Shown: positions 11,565-22,938 of the stretch, one piece after another
How the letters are laid out: every line of letters begins with the position of its first letter
Numbering within the stretch: the stretch's first letter is position 1
NCBI GenBank assembly: GCA_001599975.1
Contig: BCIO01000007.1
Coordinates: forward strand, 213,229 to 277,228
DNA: 64,000 nucleotides
Source: Cystobasidiopsis lactophilus
Lineage: Eukaryota > Basidiomycota > Agaricostilbomycetes > Agaricostilbales > Chionosphaeraceae
Reading direction: 5' to 3'
Notes under the pieces: model-generated
Databases searched by the model: none
What the model saw: only the letters and a program-made list of their open reading frames with translations
Told to the model about the DNA's origin: nothing
Made by a program: the position numbers and the translations under genes

Positions 11565-12926
11565 ATGCTGTCTCGCGCTATCGAATCAATGCGCGTCTCC
11601 AAAGCGAACCGAAAGCCAGCAAACGAGCCACAATGCCCTCTGCCCCTCTCCTCATTTCAGAAGCTGCCCTACGACGTCTTGGCCGAAATCTTCTCGATAT
11701 TCTTTGGTTTTGAGAACCTTGGTGTTCTCGAGCGCCGAGCCGAATCTCCCAGTGACTGGCTTATAGCTCGTACAGCCATCGTCAAGGTGGCACGACTCGC
11801 GGCAGTCTGCCGCTCTCTTCGGATCCCAGTTCTTCAAGCGGGGCTGAACACTGTCTGGGTGCCGACTGCTGGATATTTGCTGGGACCCGGGATGCCAAGG
11901 AGCCATCGAAAAACCCTCAAGAACAGGCTCTCGAGCTTGAGCCCGGTTTTGCATTACCTCGCCGGCAAGGAAGCCTTTGTCCGCCAGCTGAAAGTCTACT
12001 GGGATACGGCCTAGACTTCTCGCATCGACGACTCCGAGAAGAGACGAGCTGTCTGGGTTCGCTTTTTCTCAACTCCATTCAAATCGGTACACCTTTGCCT
12101 GCACATCACCGACGCTGCGCCTGACCTTTCCTTTCCCTCCTTCATGCTCAACTCTAGTGTCCACGCTATCTTCCTCACATCACAGCTCGATAAACCACTG
12201 GAACGGTCTGTGGTGAACAAGCTGTTCGCCAAAATTGCCGGTGGAGCGGAGAACCTCACGCGAGTGGAGGCGGACTTTCCAGGAGGTATTCACTTGGACC
12301 GAATTATTCAAGAGCATGAAAGGCCGAGCTTTCCCCATGTGACGACACTAGCCGTTCAGTCCAGCCAACACTTGGGACCTTTTCTGCGCTCGTCGCCCAC
12401 TTTGCGCGCCTGTTACATAGGCACCTTGGCAACGAGCGCGGCGCTGAAGATGCTGCCGCACAGTCCGACTCAGCTCACAGTCGATAAATTTGCCGACACT
12501 TTGTCTCTCGGCGACGTCTTGCCAGCTTTGAAAGCGATCACAGCGTTGCGCGACCTCCGTCTGCCCTGGGAAGTTGCGCCTTGGACGGACATCCCCGAAG
12601 GTCAAGCCATTCCTGATCCTGTCATCCTTCCATCTTCAGTGCAAAGGTTGTGTTTCACTACCACCATCCATCGGCCCAATCACCTTGGGATCGGCAGCAT
12701 CGACGAAGCGACTTCCGCCCTGCGACCCATTGTCTTTAGAGTGGCAGAGGACAAGCAGCTCGATGTGGTATTTTTCGTAGCACCGGTGCGACGCCAAGAA
12801 GGGGAAGAGCTCGAGGTGCAACGGATTGAGCAAGGCATCGCCTACCGCGGTCTTCAAGACCGGGCGGTCAACCTTTTTGGCTCTCCTTTTCCGCGCTTCT
12901 TGGAGTTCCTTTCTAGCACTGACTAG
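11565..12926 (+). pseudogene. F-box protein D, interrupted by an in-frame TAG
   Basis: Paralogue of the intact F-box gene at 8766-10082. It starts MLSRAIESMRVSK at 11565, with the F-box FQKLPYDVLAEIFSIFFGFE and the same following blocks. At 12012-12014 the frame hits TAG inside the conserved segment VYWDTA*TSR; the intact paralogue reads LYWDTQWLAR at that point, so a tryptophan codon TGG has become TAG. The frame is open on both sides: 149 codons before, then about 300 more to 12926, with the C-terminal part still matching the paralogue (LRDLRLPWEVAP, LCFTT, AVNLFGSPFPRFL). No plausible GT-AG intron removes the stop in my reading. It is either a recent nonsense pseudogene, a truncated F-box-only protein, or a readthrough/sequencing case. 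Confidence 0.7.
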
Positions 12927-13445
12927 GACTATATTGATGGCCAAGACGAGGTGAGTTGTCTGACTGAAAGTTTCCCACCCTGGCTGACGCTTTCGCCCTC
13001 AGCGAGAGGAGCGTTTGAACGATGGACACAAGGTTTTGATTCTTGTACTTATACCTCGCACATTGGCCTAAGTTTTGCTGCCAGCTGCTCGGCACTGTTC
13101 CAACTTGGGTTGCTGCACGATTCCTGTCCGCATCAAATTCTGCTCAGTGGGCCGAAAGCGTCGCGAAATTTAGATTGGGAGCGGATTTGCACAAGGGAGT
13201 AGCGGAGAATTGTAAGGCAGCATATCTAGTGAGGCAGCATATCTATTCGAACCTAACCACGGCACGCCCCAAGAGCTGCCCTTTGCCCTGAAGGAGGTAG
13301 TCGGTGTCAGCGCAAGATGTGAGCAGCATAAGTGGGCGTACAAGTTTTTCCATCAAGGCTGGCCATTCCTTGAAGTCGTATGTCGTTACGCTGATGCACA
13401 TGGAGCACTCTTTTAGCAAGTATAGTGCTGCATGAATGGGCACAT
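12927..13445. other. Intergenic, convergent 3' ends
   Basis: This 519-base gap lies between the broken F-box gene and the end of the alcohol dehydrogenase gene. It contains a short direct repeat (GAGGCAGCATATCTA and AAGGCAGCATATCTA near 13214-13245). I see no gene. Confidence 0.4.
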
Positions 13446-14986
13446 TCACTTGACAATCTTGACTTTGCCTTGGGCAGCCAGCTCCAAGGCTTCATCCGTG
13501 TCTTTTTTCCCAGCGACCAGCGACCCGGTGATGGTCAGAGCTGAATCAAAATCAGCAGGCGGGACCTTGCAGGCGCAATAGGCAGACGCACATCGCAGAA
13601 TGATGTCGTTGGGGTCACCGCCAGCCACGGCTTCGCCATTCGGTGGCATGCCAATGCAAACCATGACCCCTCCGGGGCCGAGCATCAAATGGGTGCCGGC
13701 ATAAGCTCCTCGACTGCCACTGTGAGCAGATATGCCGTTAGAAGACGCCTTGCCTGTAGCAAATGAGCCACAGACCCTGTGACGATGATGGCATCCGCTC
13801 CACCATTGGTGATGCGCTTCACTTCTTCTCGGACACTGGTACACGTGCATTCCGTGAAGTGCGATACCGGCAGGAAAGTCGCGGACTTACTTGGCAGTCG
13901 TCCGGAAATCAAGGAATGCCTCTGCGCCCAGTTTCTTGCACAAGTCCGCTTTCTCGCCTGCATCAATGGCTAGAACACGGATGCCAAGTGCACGAGCATA
14001 TTGAACCGCCTAGATTCCGATGCCGCTGAGCTCGGACAAACCGCAGCAGGAGTGGGGCAGACAAACCATAGATCCAACGCCGCCGCCAGCGCCCGGCACC
14101 ACGAGCCACTGGCCCTCCTTGCAGCCAGACTTCTTGATGGCGGCGTAGGTCCTGAGTGCAGACGGCATCCTGAGACGGAGCGCCCGGCAACGAGGAGAAG
14201 GACATACGTTGCACCAGAGCACATGATTGGGGCAGCAATGTGATCCGGCAGGTCGCCCGGTATGCGAGTGGTGTAGTCGGCAAGCGTGAGGCAGTACTGG
14301 GCATAGGAACCGTTCTTCGCAGAGCCGTACGGGATGGCCTGCGCGCAGGTCGTCTCCAAGCCTGGACTCATGGCAGGCTATGAGCGCGCTTCGCGGCAAG
14401 CCCATGAGCAGCACTGACCCATAGTGCAGACTTTGCAGTTGCCGCAGACGGAGTAGTAGGGCTTGACACCAGCACGGTCGCCAATCTTCCAGACGTTCGC
14501 GTCGACACCCTTTCCGAGAGCGACGACAACGCCGGCTCCTTCGTGACCGACGACATTGACGCCTTCTGCCGATTCCTGTCGGCCAACGGTAAGCACGGCA
14601 AAGTCACAGAAGTGAAGGTCAGGACTGACGAAGCCCCAATCATCGTGCATGCTGAAAAGCGCAGCCATGAGGCTCGAACCACACGCTAGAAAGCAAGCCA
14701 AATATTCACAAATGGTAGTCGCTGGAACACAGGCCGCTGGGAAGGGAGTTATATGTAAGTTTAACGTTGACCGCGTCAAGTCGGGCAGACTTACGTGGCA
14801 GACAGCTTCAAAAGCAGCTGGCCGGGGCCAGGCTTGGGCACGGGGTAGTCATCGCGCAGGTCGAGGCTGAAATTGGGACCTTGGTTCTGATCGCCCAGTC
14901 AGATCTGGACATCAAAGCGGTACCGTCGAGTAACGCACGAGGCAGACAGCGGCTTTGCAGGTCGCAGGGATGGCAGTGGAGCTCAT
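13446..14986 (-). CDS. Zinc alcohol dehydrogenase (MDR family)
   Basis: NAD-dependent oxidation of a primary alcohol to an aldehyde, or the reverse, in the cytosol. The start is the ATG at 14986 ([16 protein letters not shown]). After introns it reads [18 protein letters not shown], then [10 protein letters not shown], the catalytic-zinc cysteine region, then [15 protein letters not shown] (catalytic HE), CGNCKVC and ETTC (structural zinc cysteines), PIMCSGATY, and the cofactor loop GAGGGVGS. The C-terminal exon ends [12 protein letters not shown], stop at 13446. About seven short introns are needed. The gene shares a 153-base divergent promoter with the aldehyde dehydrogenase at 15140, so the pair probably oxidises an alcohol through the aldehyde to the acid. 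The promoter holds a CGG-N11-CCG inverted repeat. Substrate unknown. Confidence 0.85.
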
Positions 14987-15051
14987 GTCGGTGTTCGGCC
15001 GCTTGCGGGAGACAACGGTGACAAGTGACGGGAAAAGACTCGGGAAAAAAG

Positions 15052-15079
15052 CGGTTCCGCTTTTTCCGCCTTTTCCGCC
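15052..15079. promoter_or_regulatory. CGG-N11-CCG inverted repeat in the ADH/ALDH divergent promoter
   Basis: CGG at 15052-15054 and CCG at 15066-15068 flank an 11-base T-rich spacer; a second TTTTCCG follows at about 15071-15077. The site lies in the 153-base gap between the two divergent start codons. It resembles a zinc-cluster factor site and recurs in other catabolic promoters of this window. Confidence 0.45.
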
Positions 15080-15139
15080 CCCTTCGTCCTTTCGCCGACG
15101 ACCGATAGTGCCGCACCCACCATCCAGAGCCACTACAAC

Positions 15140-17202
15140 ATGCCCGAATACGAGACCAGGCACTACATCAACGGAGCCTACGTTGCGTCGAAAGGCGGCG
15201 AGACGTTCGAAGTGTACAATCCCTACGTCAGCCTCTCGTCGGCTCCCCTTCGCGTGCTCTGCTGAGTGGCGCTCCTGCAGACTGAGAAGCTGACTGCCAA
15301 AGTCTCGGCCGCCCAAGGCGCAGATGTCGATGCCGCTGTGGATGCCGCCGTCAAGGCCCAGCCTGCGTGGGCCGCCGTGAGCTCCTCTCGCCCATTGGAG
15401 CTACCGAAGGCGAGTGCAGCAAATGCTGATTAATCGACATAGATCCCCGCCCAAGAAAAGGCTAAGCTCTTCAATAAATTGGCCGACGCGTTCGAGGCCA
15501 GGGCGGAAGAGCTCTCGCTCTTGGAAGCCGTGACGATGGGCGCTCCGCTTGAAACTGGAAAGCCCATGGTCGCTGGCACGGCAGCAGAGGTCTCTCGCTT
15601 TATGGGTGCTCTCTGCTTGACCAGCAAATTTGGCTACACATGTACGTTCGCTTGGTGCCCGTGGTAATTGGCCGCGTCTCACGCCTGGGCCAGCAACCGA
15701 TACGTCTGGCCAGTTCTCGTACACGCTCAAGCAACCGTAGGTGGCAGATCTTTCGCTGCAGACATTGCTCAGTTGCTCGTTCAGTTACGGCGCCATCGGC
15801 GTGATCATCCGTAGGCTCCTCAGACGGTTGCTGTTGCGGGACTGGAGCTGACTAGAAGGCTCGCGGTTCAGCTTGGAACTCGCCCGTCGCCTCACTTGCT
15901 CTGAAGTGCATTCCAGCCCTTGCCGGTGCGCTCGACTTACTTCTCAGCGCAGGCTGATACTCACGCGGAAATTCCAGCCGGAAACACCGTCGTTCTCAAG
16001 AACAGCGAGAAAGCTCCACTGGCAACTCTCGTCGTTGGCAAAATGCTGGTGGATGTCGGATTCCCTCCCGGTGTATTTAACGTCCTCAGGCAAGCAAGAG
16101 CTTTCTCGCGTTTAGAAGCGGCCCTTATTTACACCCTTCACGTCTTCAGCGGCCTTGGCGGCACCGCAGGAGCCGCCTTGGCCTCTCACATGAAGCTTCG
16201 AAAGATTTCGTTTACCGGGAGCACCCGCACTGGCAGGGTCATCATGGTGGCCGCAGCCCAGAGCAATCTCAAGGCCGTCACGCTCGAGCTGGGCGGAAAG
16301 AGCCCTGTGCTGATTTTCGAAGGTTCGTCTCTGCTTCCATTTGTTGATTGTTAGTCTTTCTGAGCGACCCGACTCGCAGACGCTGATCTGGAGAAGGCCG
16401 CCAAGGCTTGCGCTGCTAGCATTCACTGGAATACCGGCCAGATTTGCGCCGCCCACTCTCGCGTCTATGTGCACAGCAGCATCAAGAGCAAGTTCATCCC
16501 ACTGTACACGGCGGTGCTCAAGTCAATGGCCACTACCGGAGACCCGTCGCTGAGCACTACTGGACAAGGCCCTGTGGCTGAGTGAGTCTGGCGAGCTCCG
16601 ATCGCGCACCTAGATTTCGATGCTGAGGAGCATCTCAGCGCTGCCCAATTCAAGTCCATCATGGCGTTCATCGATGAGGCTAAGAAGGAGGCCAAGCTGG
16701 AAACTGGTGGCGAACGCATCGGCAAGGAAGGCTTCTTTGTCGCGCCTACGGGTGAGCGCTTTGTTCGCTTCTTTATCTCCTGCCAGCCCCTGACGGCCGT
16801 TAAGTCTTCTCGGACGTTGCTGTGGACGCTCGAATAAACAAGGAAGAGGTTTTTGGACCCGTGGCCGTCGTGCACACCTTCGAGACTTTGGACGAAGCCA
16901 TCGCCCTCGCCAACGACTCTGAATACGGCCTCTCCGCTGGCGTCTTCACCAGGGACCTCAATCGCGCCCTCAAGGTCGCGGCTCGGCTAGAAAGGTCTGC
17001 CTCATACTTTCGAAACGCTGCCAGGACCGTCTCTGATCCCCCTGTTTGTTTCAGCGGTGGCGTGGGCATCAACAGGTGCTCGACCATTTCGACGGACATG
17101 CCTTTTGGCGGGGTCCGACAGTCTGGTTTGGGCCGCGAGCTCGGCAAAGATGCGCTGGAGCCTTACCTCGAGGTCAAATCGGTCTTGGTCGATATGTCTT
17201 AA
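15140..17202 (+). CDS. Aldehyde dehydrogenase
   Basis: Oxidises an aldehyde to the carboxylic acid with NAD(P). Start ATG at 15140 (MPEYETRHYINGAYV). After introns the ALDH core is plain: FPALPVRSTYF region, IPAGNTVVLKNSEKAP, ISFTGSTRTGRV, the glutamate motif TLELGGKSPVLIFE, the catalytic cysteine in WNTGQICAAHSRV, NKEEVFGPVAVVHTF, and the C-terminal [17 protein letters not shown] join GPVA to AQFKSIM through an intron beginning GTGAGTCTGG and ending CATCTCAG. The catalytic cysteine context (GQICAAHSR rather than GQVCxAxSR) is slightly unusual. About eight introns. It is divergent from the alcohol dehydrogenase at 14986, its probable partner. Not a C-terminal peroxisomal protein (ends VDMS). 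Confidence 0.88.
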
Positions 17203-17393
17203 TCTGTTTGCACTCTAAACGGTCTGCCACGATCATTATTTTGCCCATAGAGCCGTGGCCTTGACAGAAAGTCTCCATTTCAATCGTGACTTGATCTCAA
17301 TCCTGACGTGACCTCAATCGTGACTTGAGGTCGATGTCCCGCAGCATTCCTTTCCGAGCACTTCTGGTCTGCAACTCTAGTGATTGCATCAGG

Positions 17394-18537
17394 TTACAGC
17401 ACAGAACGGTGGATGATCCGGGCGCCGGCTTGGGCAGTGGGGAAGATGAGCGCTTCCGCCACTTGGACATGGCTTGGCCGGCTGGCGATCCAGACCATCT
17501 GCTCTGCAATGTCCTTGCCGGTCAGCGGCACCATGCCAGAGTACACGGCCTTTGCTTGGTCGGCATCTCCACGGAAGCGGTTGACCGAAAATTCGGTCTC
17601 CACCAGGCCTGCAGCCCAGTGTGAGCGGGCATGGCCAAAGACTGAAACATATGTTTACCTGGCATAATCAAGGACACGCGAATGGGGGTGGACACGAGCT
17701 CTTTCATGAGAGTTTGCGTAAAGGCGTGAGCGGCGTACTTGGATGCCGCGTAGACCGAGCCGCCTGCATACGTTTCTTGCCCTGCTACACTTCCGACGTT
17801 GATGATACTGCTCTGCGTGTCAGTGTCCCTGAAATATTAAGGCGTCGCCACGCACTGCCCGCTTTGGCGCTTCTTCATCTCTGCCCGGCGAGCATCAAAA
17901 GGTCTATCGCAGGTGAAAGAGAGGCAATGCAACGCACGTTTTACGACTTGTTGTGTCAGACTGATGAGGCCAAAGACGTTCAACTCTGATCAAACGACCG
18001 CGGGATGAGGAGAGGCAGAGGCACTGGCCATGCAATGGCAGCTTACCGAACATGGCCACCATTTCCTTTTCGTCGAGGTCTCCAATTTCTTCGTTGCCTC
18101 GGCCCATGCCTGCATTGTTGACGAGGACGTCGATGGGCGGTAGAGACCGCAACTGCTCTCCGAACGCCGTGGTCTGCGACAGCTGAGAGCAGTCCATTGC
18201 CAGACAGATGATCTGGCCGCCGTGATCGCTGCCAGCTGAATGACCCACTGGTCAGTCGCGGGCCTGGTGCGGTATAACATCTGCTGAATTTCAGACTCGC
18301 CTTGGCGGTTGGCTGCTCGAGCGAGTTCGGCCACCTCTTGCAACGCCTCTGCTCTGCGGGCCGTCACAATCACATTGGAGCCCGCTGCTGCAAAGGCAAT
18401 GGCCTGGCAACCGCATTCAGCGGAGTTGACCCGGCATGGGGAGCTTGTGAACGCGCCGTGGCTTTGCCAATCCCTGCGCTCGCGCCTGTGACCAGCACCG
18501 TCTTGTCATGCAGCAAGTCGAGGGACAAGAAAGACAT
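17394..18537 (-). CDS. Short-chain dehydrogenase, YdfG/YMR226C-like
   Basis: NADP-dependent oxidoreductase of the classical short-chain family; relatives oxidise 3-hydroxy acids such as L-allo-threonine and serine. Start ATG at 18537 (MSFLSLDLLHDKTVLVTGASAGIGKATA) gives the TGASAGIG cofactor loop. Later exons encode VIVTARRAEALQEVAELA and VDVLVNNAGMG (NNAG motif), then the active-site YxxxK exon, and a C-terminal exon with VETEFSVNRFRGD and QMVWIASRPSHVQVAEALIFPTAQ ending at 17394; the last segment is a hallmark of this subgroup. Five or so introns. It is divergent from the Old Yellow Enzyme gene across 178 bases that hold a CGG-N10-CCG repeat. Subgroup assignment is from recognised sequence pattern, substrate is inference. 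Confidence 0.82.
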
Positions 18538-18620
18538 GTCTGGCGCGCGCTCTGCACAGTGTAATGTACCCGGCCGTTCGCGAAGCGAGGCAACCGCAGG
18601 TGCGGCCTCGCAAGTGAGGG

Positions 18621-18636
18621 CGGCAAAACTTTTCCG
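18621..18636. promoter_or_regulatory. CGG-N10-CCG inverted repeat in the SDR/OYE divergent promoter
   Basis: CGG 18621-18623 and CCG 18634-18636 around CAAAACTTTT. It lies in the 178-base gap between the start codons of the short-chain dehydrogenase and the Old Yellow Enzyme. The spacing matches the perfect palindrome at 42820. Confidence 0.5.
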
Positions 18637-18715
18637 CAGAAATGCTGACCACACCCGCCCTCGTCTGTTCCAGAATTATTTCCATCCTGCCCACTCCTGC
18701 GACCCTTCAAGAGCC

Positions 18716-20143
<1,428 letters not shown>

Positions 20144-20390
20144 AGGCAAGAACTGTCAAGGCAGTAGGAGCTGGAGGCAGGAGCTATGGCAGCTATCAAG
20201 AATGTCGCAGCTAGAGGCAGGAGAAAGCGAAGGGCTTTCGCTTGTATACCGTATCACTACCTATAGTTTGGCAATGCCACCACCAAACCTCGCGTTCATT
20301 ATCAACTTTCCACAAGCCTTCACGACTTGCCACCCTTGACGACTTGCCACGGGATGATGCGCACTCAGCAGCCAGCGCCCCTGCGGAAAT
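20144..20390. repeat. Degenerate short repeats downstream of the OYE gene
   Basis: From about 20141 to 20225 the unit GCAGCTAGAGGCAGGAG recurs in imperfect form (AGAGCTAGAGGCAAGA, GGAGCTGGAGGCAGGAG, GCAGCTAGAGGCAGGAG). The rest of the gap to 20390 shows no gene. The repeat begins at the last codons of the OYE gene, so it may have arisen by local duplication of its 3' end. Confidence 0.45.
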
Positions 20391-20391
20391 G

Positions 20392-20410
20392 CGGAAAAGG
20401 GCCTTTTCCG
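20392..20410. promoter_or_regulatory. Near-perfect palindrome CGGAAAAGGGCCTTTTCCG upstream of SSADH
   Basis: Nine-base arms CGGAAAAGG and CCTTTTCCG around one base, 115 bases before the succinate-semialdehyde dehydrogenase start. An extra CGGAAAT half-site sits immediately upstream (20383-20389). This is the longest arm of the family of sites described here. Confidence 0.55.
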
Positions 20411-20524
20411 GTGCCCCGGAGTTCATCATTGAGCGTCTCGGTGCTCCACAACGAGGCTCACCTCTCCTTGAGGATTGCACGAAGCCCAAAGTCCACAGCA
20501 TACAACACACAGAGACCTATCGCA

Positions 20525-22705
20525 ATGTCCGGAATTCCCAGCCAGGTGCGGCGAGGCACACTGTTCAAAATGTCTGCCAGCTGCTCAGTTGCGTCTTCGA
20601 CAGATCAAAGACCACGGCCTTTGGAAGAGCACCAGCTTGGTCAACGGCGAATGGCTGCCCACCACCAAGTCCGCGTTCCCCGTCTCTGGTGAGTTCTCTC
20701 AGCTCCGACCGACGCTAGAGCGCAAGGCTTATGCACCATGCGTCGCACGCCAGACCCTGCGAACGGCAATGTCCTCAGCCAATGCTCGGACCACGGCCAG
20801 GAGGAAACAGAAAAAGCCATCGAGTATGCGCACGCCGCCTACAAAAAGTGGGACGCTGCCACAGTCAAGGCGCGTGGCGACGTTCTCGCCAAATTGAGAG
20901 ACCTCTGCCTTGAGCACATGTGAGCTGCTTCTTTCACCTGAATACAGCTTGCAAACACTCAACGCGCGCGCACACAGTGATGACATGGGCGCCATCATCT
21001 CGCTCGAGGCGAGTTTGCGATTCACCTCTTGCTCTCACCCTCTCACGGGGTTGCTTCTGTAGAACGGCAAGAGCCTGGCTGAGGCCAAGGGCGAAGTGCA
21101 CATGTCCATCGCCCAGCTCGACTGGATGTCGGGCGAAGCTGTTCGCGGCTATGGCGACTTTATTCCCTCGGCTCTGCCCGGCGTGCGCAACGTTGTCATC
21201 AAGCAAGGTGTCGGTGTGGCTGGCATTGTGGGTCCCGTTCGCCTAGAGCTGCAGGCCCTTTGCTAATCCTCGGTCGGTACAGATCACGCCCTGGAAGTGG
21301 GTGTCTCTCCGATACGAGCCTGCACGATAAGTGTTGATGGTGCTATGCTTGCCACAGCTTTCCTCTCTCCATGATTGTCCGCAAAGTCGCGGCTGCCTTT
21401 GCTGCTGGTTGTGCTGTGGTAGTCAAGGCACCCCGAGAGACGCCTCACTCCTCTCTCGCTTTTGGCGTGCTGGCGGCTCGCGCTGGCTTGCCCAACGGCT
21501 TGTACAACGTCATTGTCACCAACCGGTCCAGCGTCGTCGGCAAGATTCTCTGCGAACACAACCTCGTGCGCAAGATTAGCTTCACCGGCTCGACTCCCGT
21601 TGGCAAAACCCTCATGGCGCAAGCCTCTACCTCGTTGTCCAAGTGCTCTTTTGAATTGGGCGGCAACGCGCCTTTGTGAGCCCACGCTCGCCAGGTCTTG
21701 GAAGTCATATTCATCATGGTCGGTTCAGCATCGTGTTTGATGGTGCCGACGTCTCGAAGGCTGTCGAGTCGGCGGCGGGCGTCAAATTTCGCTGCAGCGG
21801 CCAAGTCTGCATTGCCGCAAACCGCCTGCTCGTACAAGAGGGTATCCATGACCAATTCGTGAAAGAGCTTGCCGAGAAGATCAAGTCATTCAAGATGGGC
21901 CACGGTCTAGGTGCGCTCTTTGAACGCAGACGTGTTGCAGCCAATCTGACCCAGAGCAGACGACGGCGTCACCCACGGACCCTTGATTAACGCCAAGGCG
22001 GTGGACAAGGCCCACGAGCATGTCCTCGACGCGACTCAGAAGGGTGCAAAGCTGGTCGCTGGTGGCAAAAAGATGGGCGGGAATTTCTACGTGAGTGCAT
22101 CCAGTCTTGTTTGGGCCTGCTAAAATGTGCTATAGGAACCCACCATTCTCACGAATGTCAACACTTCGATGCTGATGGCGGATGACGAGACCTTTGGTGC
22201 GCTTTCGCAGCTGCCCATTTCTGCTTCAGTCTCTAACTGAATCTTCTTCGACAGCTCCTGTTGCCGGCATCTTCAAATTCAAGACAGAAGAGGAAGCCAT
22301 TGCTCTCGCGAACGAAACCGAGTATGGCTTGGCCGGATAGTGAGTCTGCCGATTATATGCCTCCGCCTCGCTAACACTCCTCTTCAGCTTCTTCTCCAAG
22401 GACAATGCTCAGGTGTGGCGTGTTGCCGAGGCCATCGAAGTCGGGATGGTCGGCGTCAATGGGTAAGCTTCTCGCAGTCTGTTGGTCTTTTGAGGACGCA
22501 TCTTATTGCGCTATACAGGGCCAGTGTCTCGCAAGCGTGTTCACCTTTTGGGGGTCTGAAACAGAGCGGAGTAGGTGCACAGTGTTATAGTTCGCAACCA
22601 AGCTGACGCGCAATGCTCTGCCTCTCCCAGTTTGGTCGCGAGGGCTCCAAGTACGGAATGGAAGAGTTCCAGAACGTCAAGCTCATCGCCGTCAACATCC
22701 TCTAG
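20525..22705 (+). CDS. UGA2: Succinate-semialdehyde dehydrogenase
   Basis: ALDH-family enzyme oxidising succinate semialdehyde to succinate with NAD(P), the last step of the GABA shunt. Start ATG 20525 (MSGIPSQ), then [19 protein letters not shown] after an intron. Visible blocks: [35 protein letters not shown], the SSADH-type [20 protein letters not shown] (split by introns), [22 protein letters not shown] (catalytic glutamate), [20 protein letters not shown] (catalytic cysteine), [24 protein letters not shown], and [14 protein letters not shown] at the end. About eleven introns. The two-cysteine neighbourhood and PWNFPLSMI favour SSADH over general ALDH. Next to it on the opposite strand is succinyl-CoA:3-ketoacid CoA-transferase, so both feed or use succinate. 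Confidence 0.85.
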
Positions 22706-22938
22706 CCCCTCATTGCAAGCGCTGCTATGGCGAAACCTTGCCACGTAGCCTTTTGGAATGCATTGTCCGCCTGCGCTGCTAAGACCTTTTCCCAACGAGC
22801 GTAACGAGCAGACAACTTGAATGCCATGATTGGTATGCTATGCAGATGTGTCTAGCTCAGGACAACGTTGAGTGCCCTGTGACAATAGGAAGCAAATCTG
22901 GGGAGGCCATGGAATGAGGCTCCCTGCATTTGGTGGCC

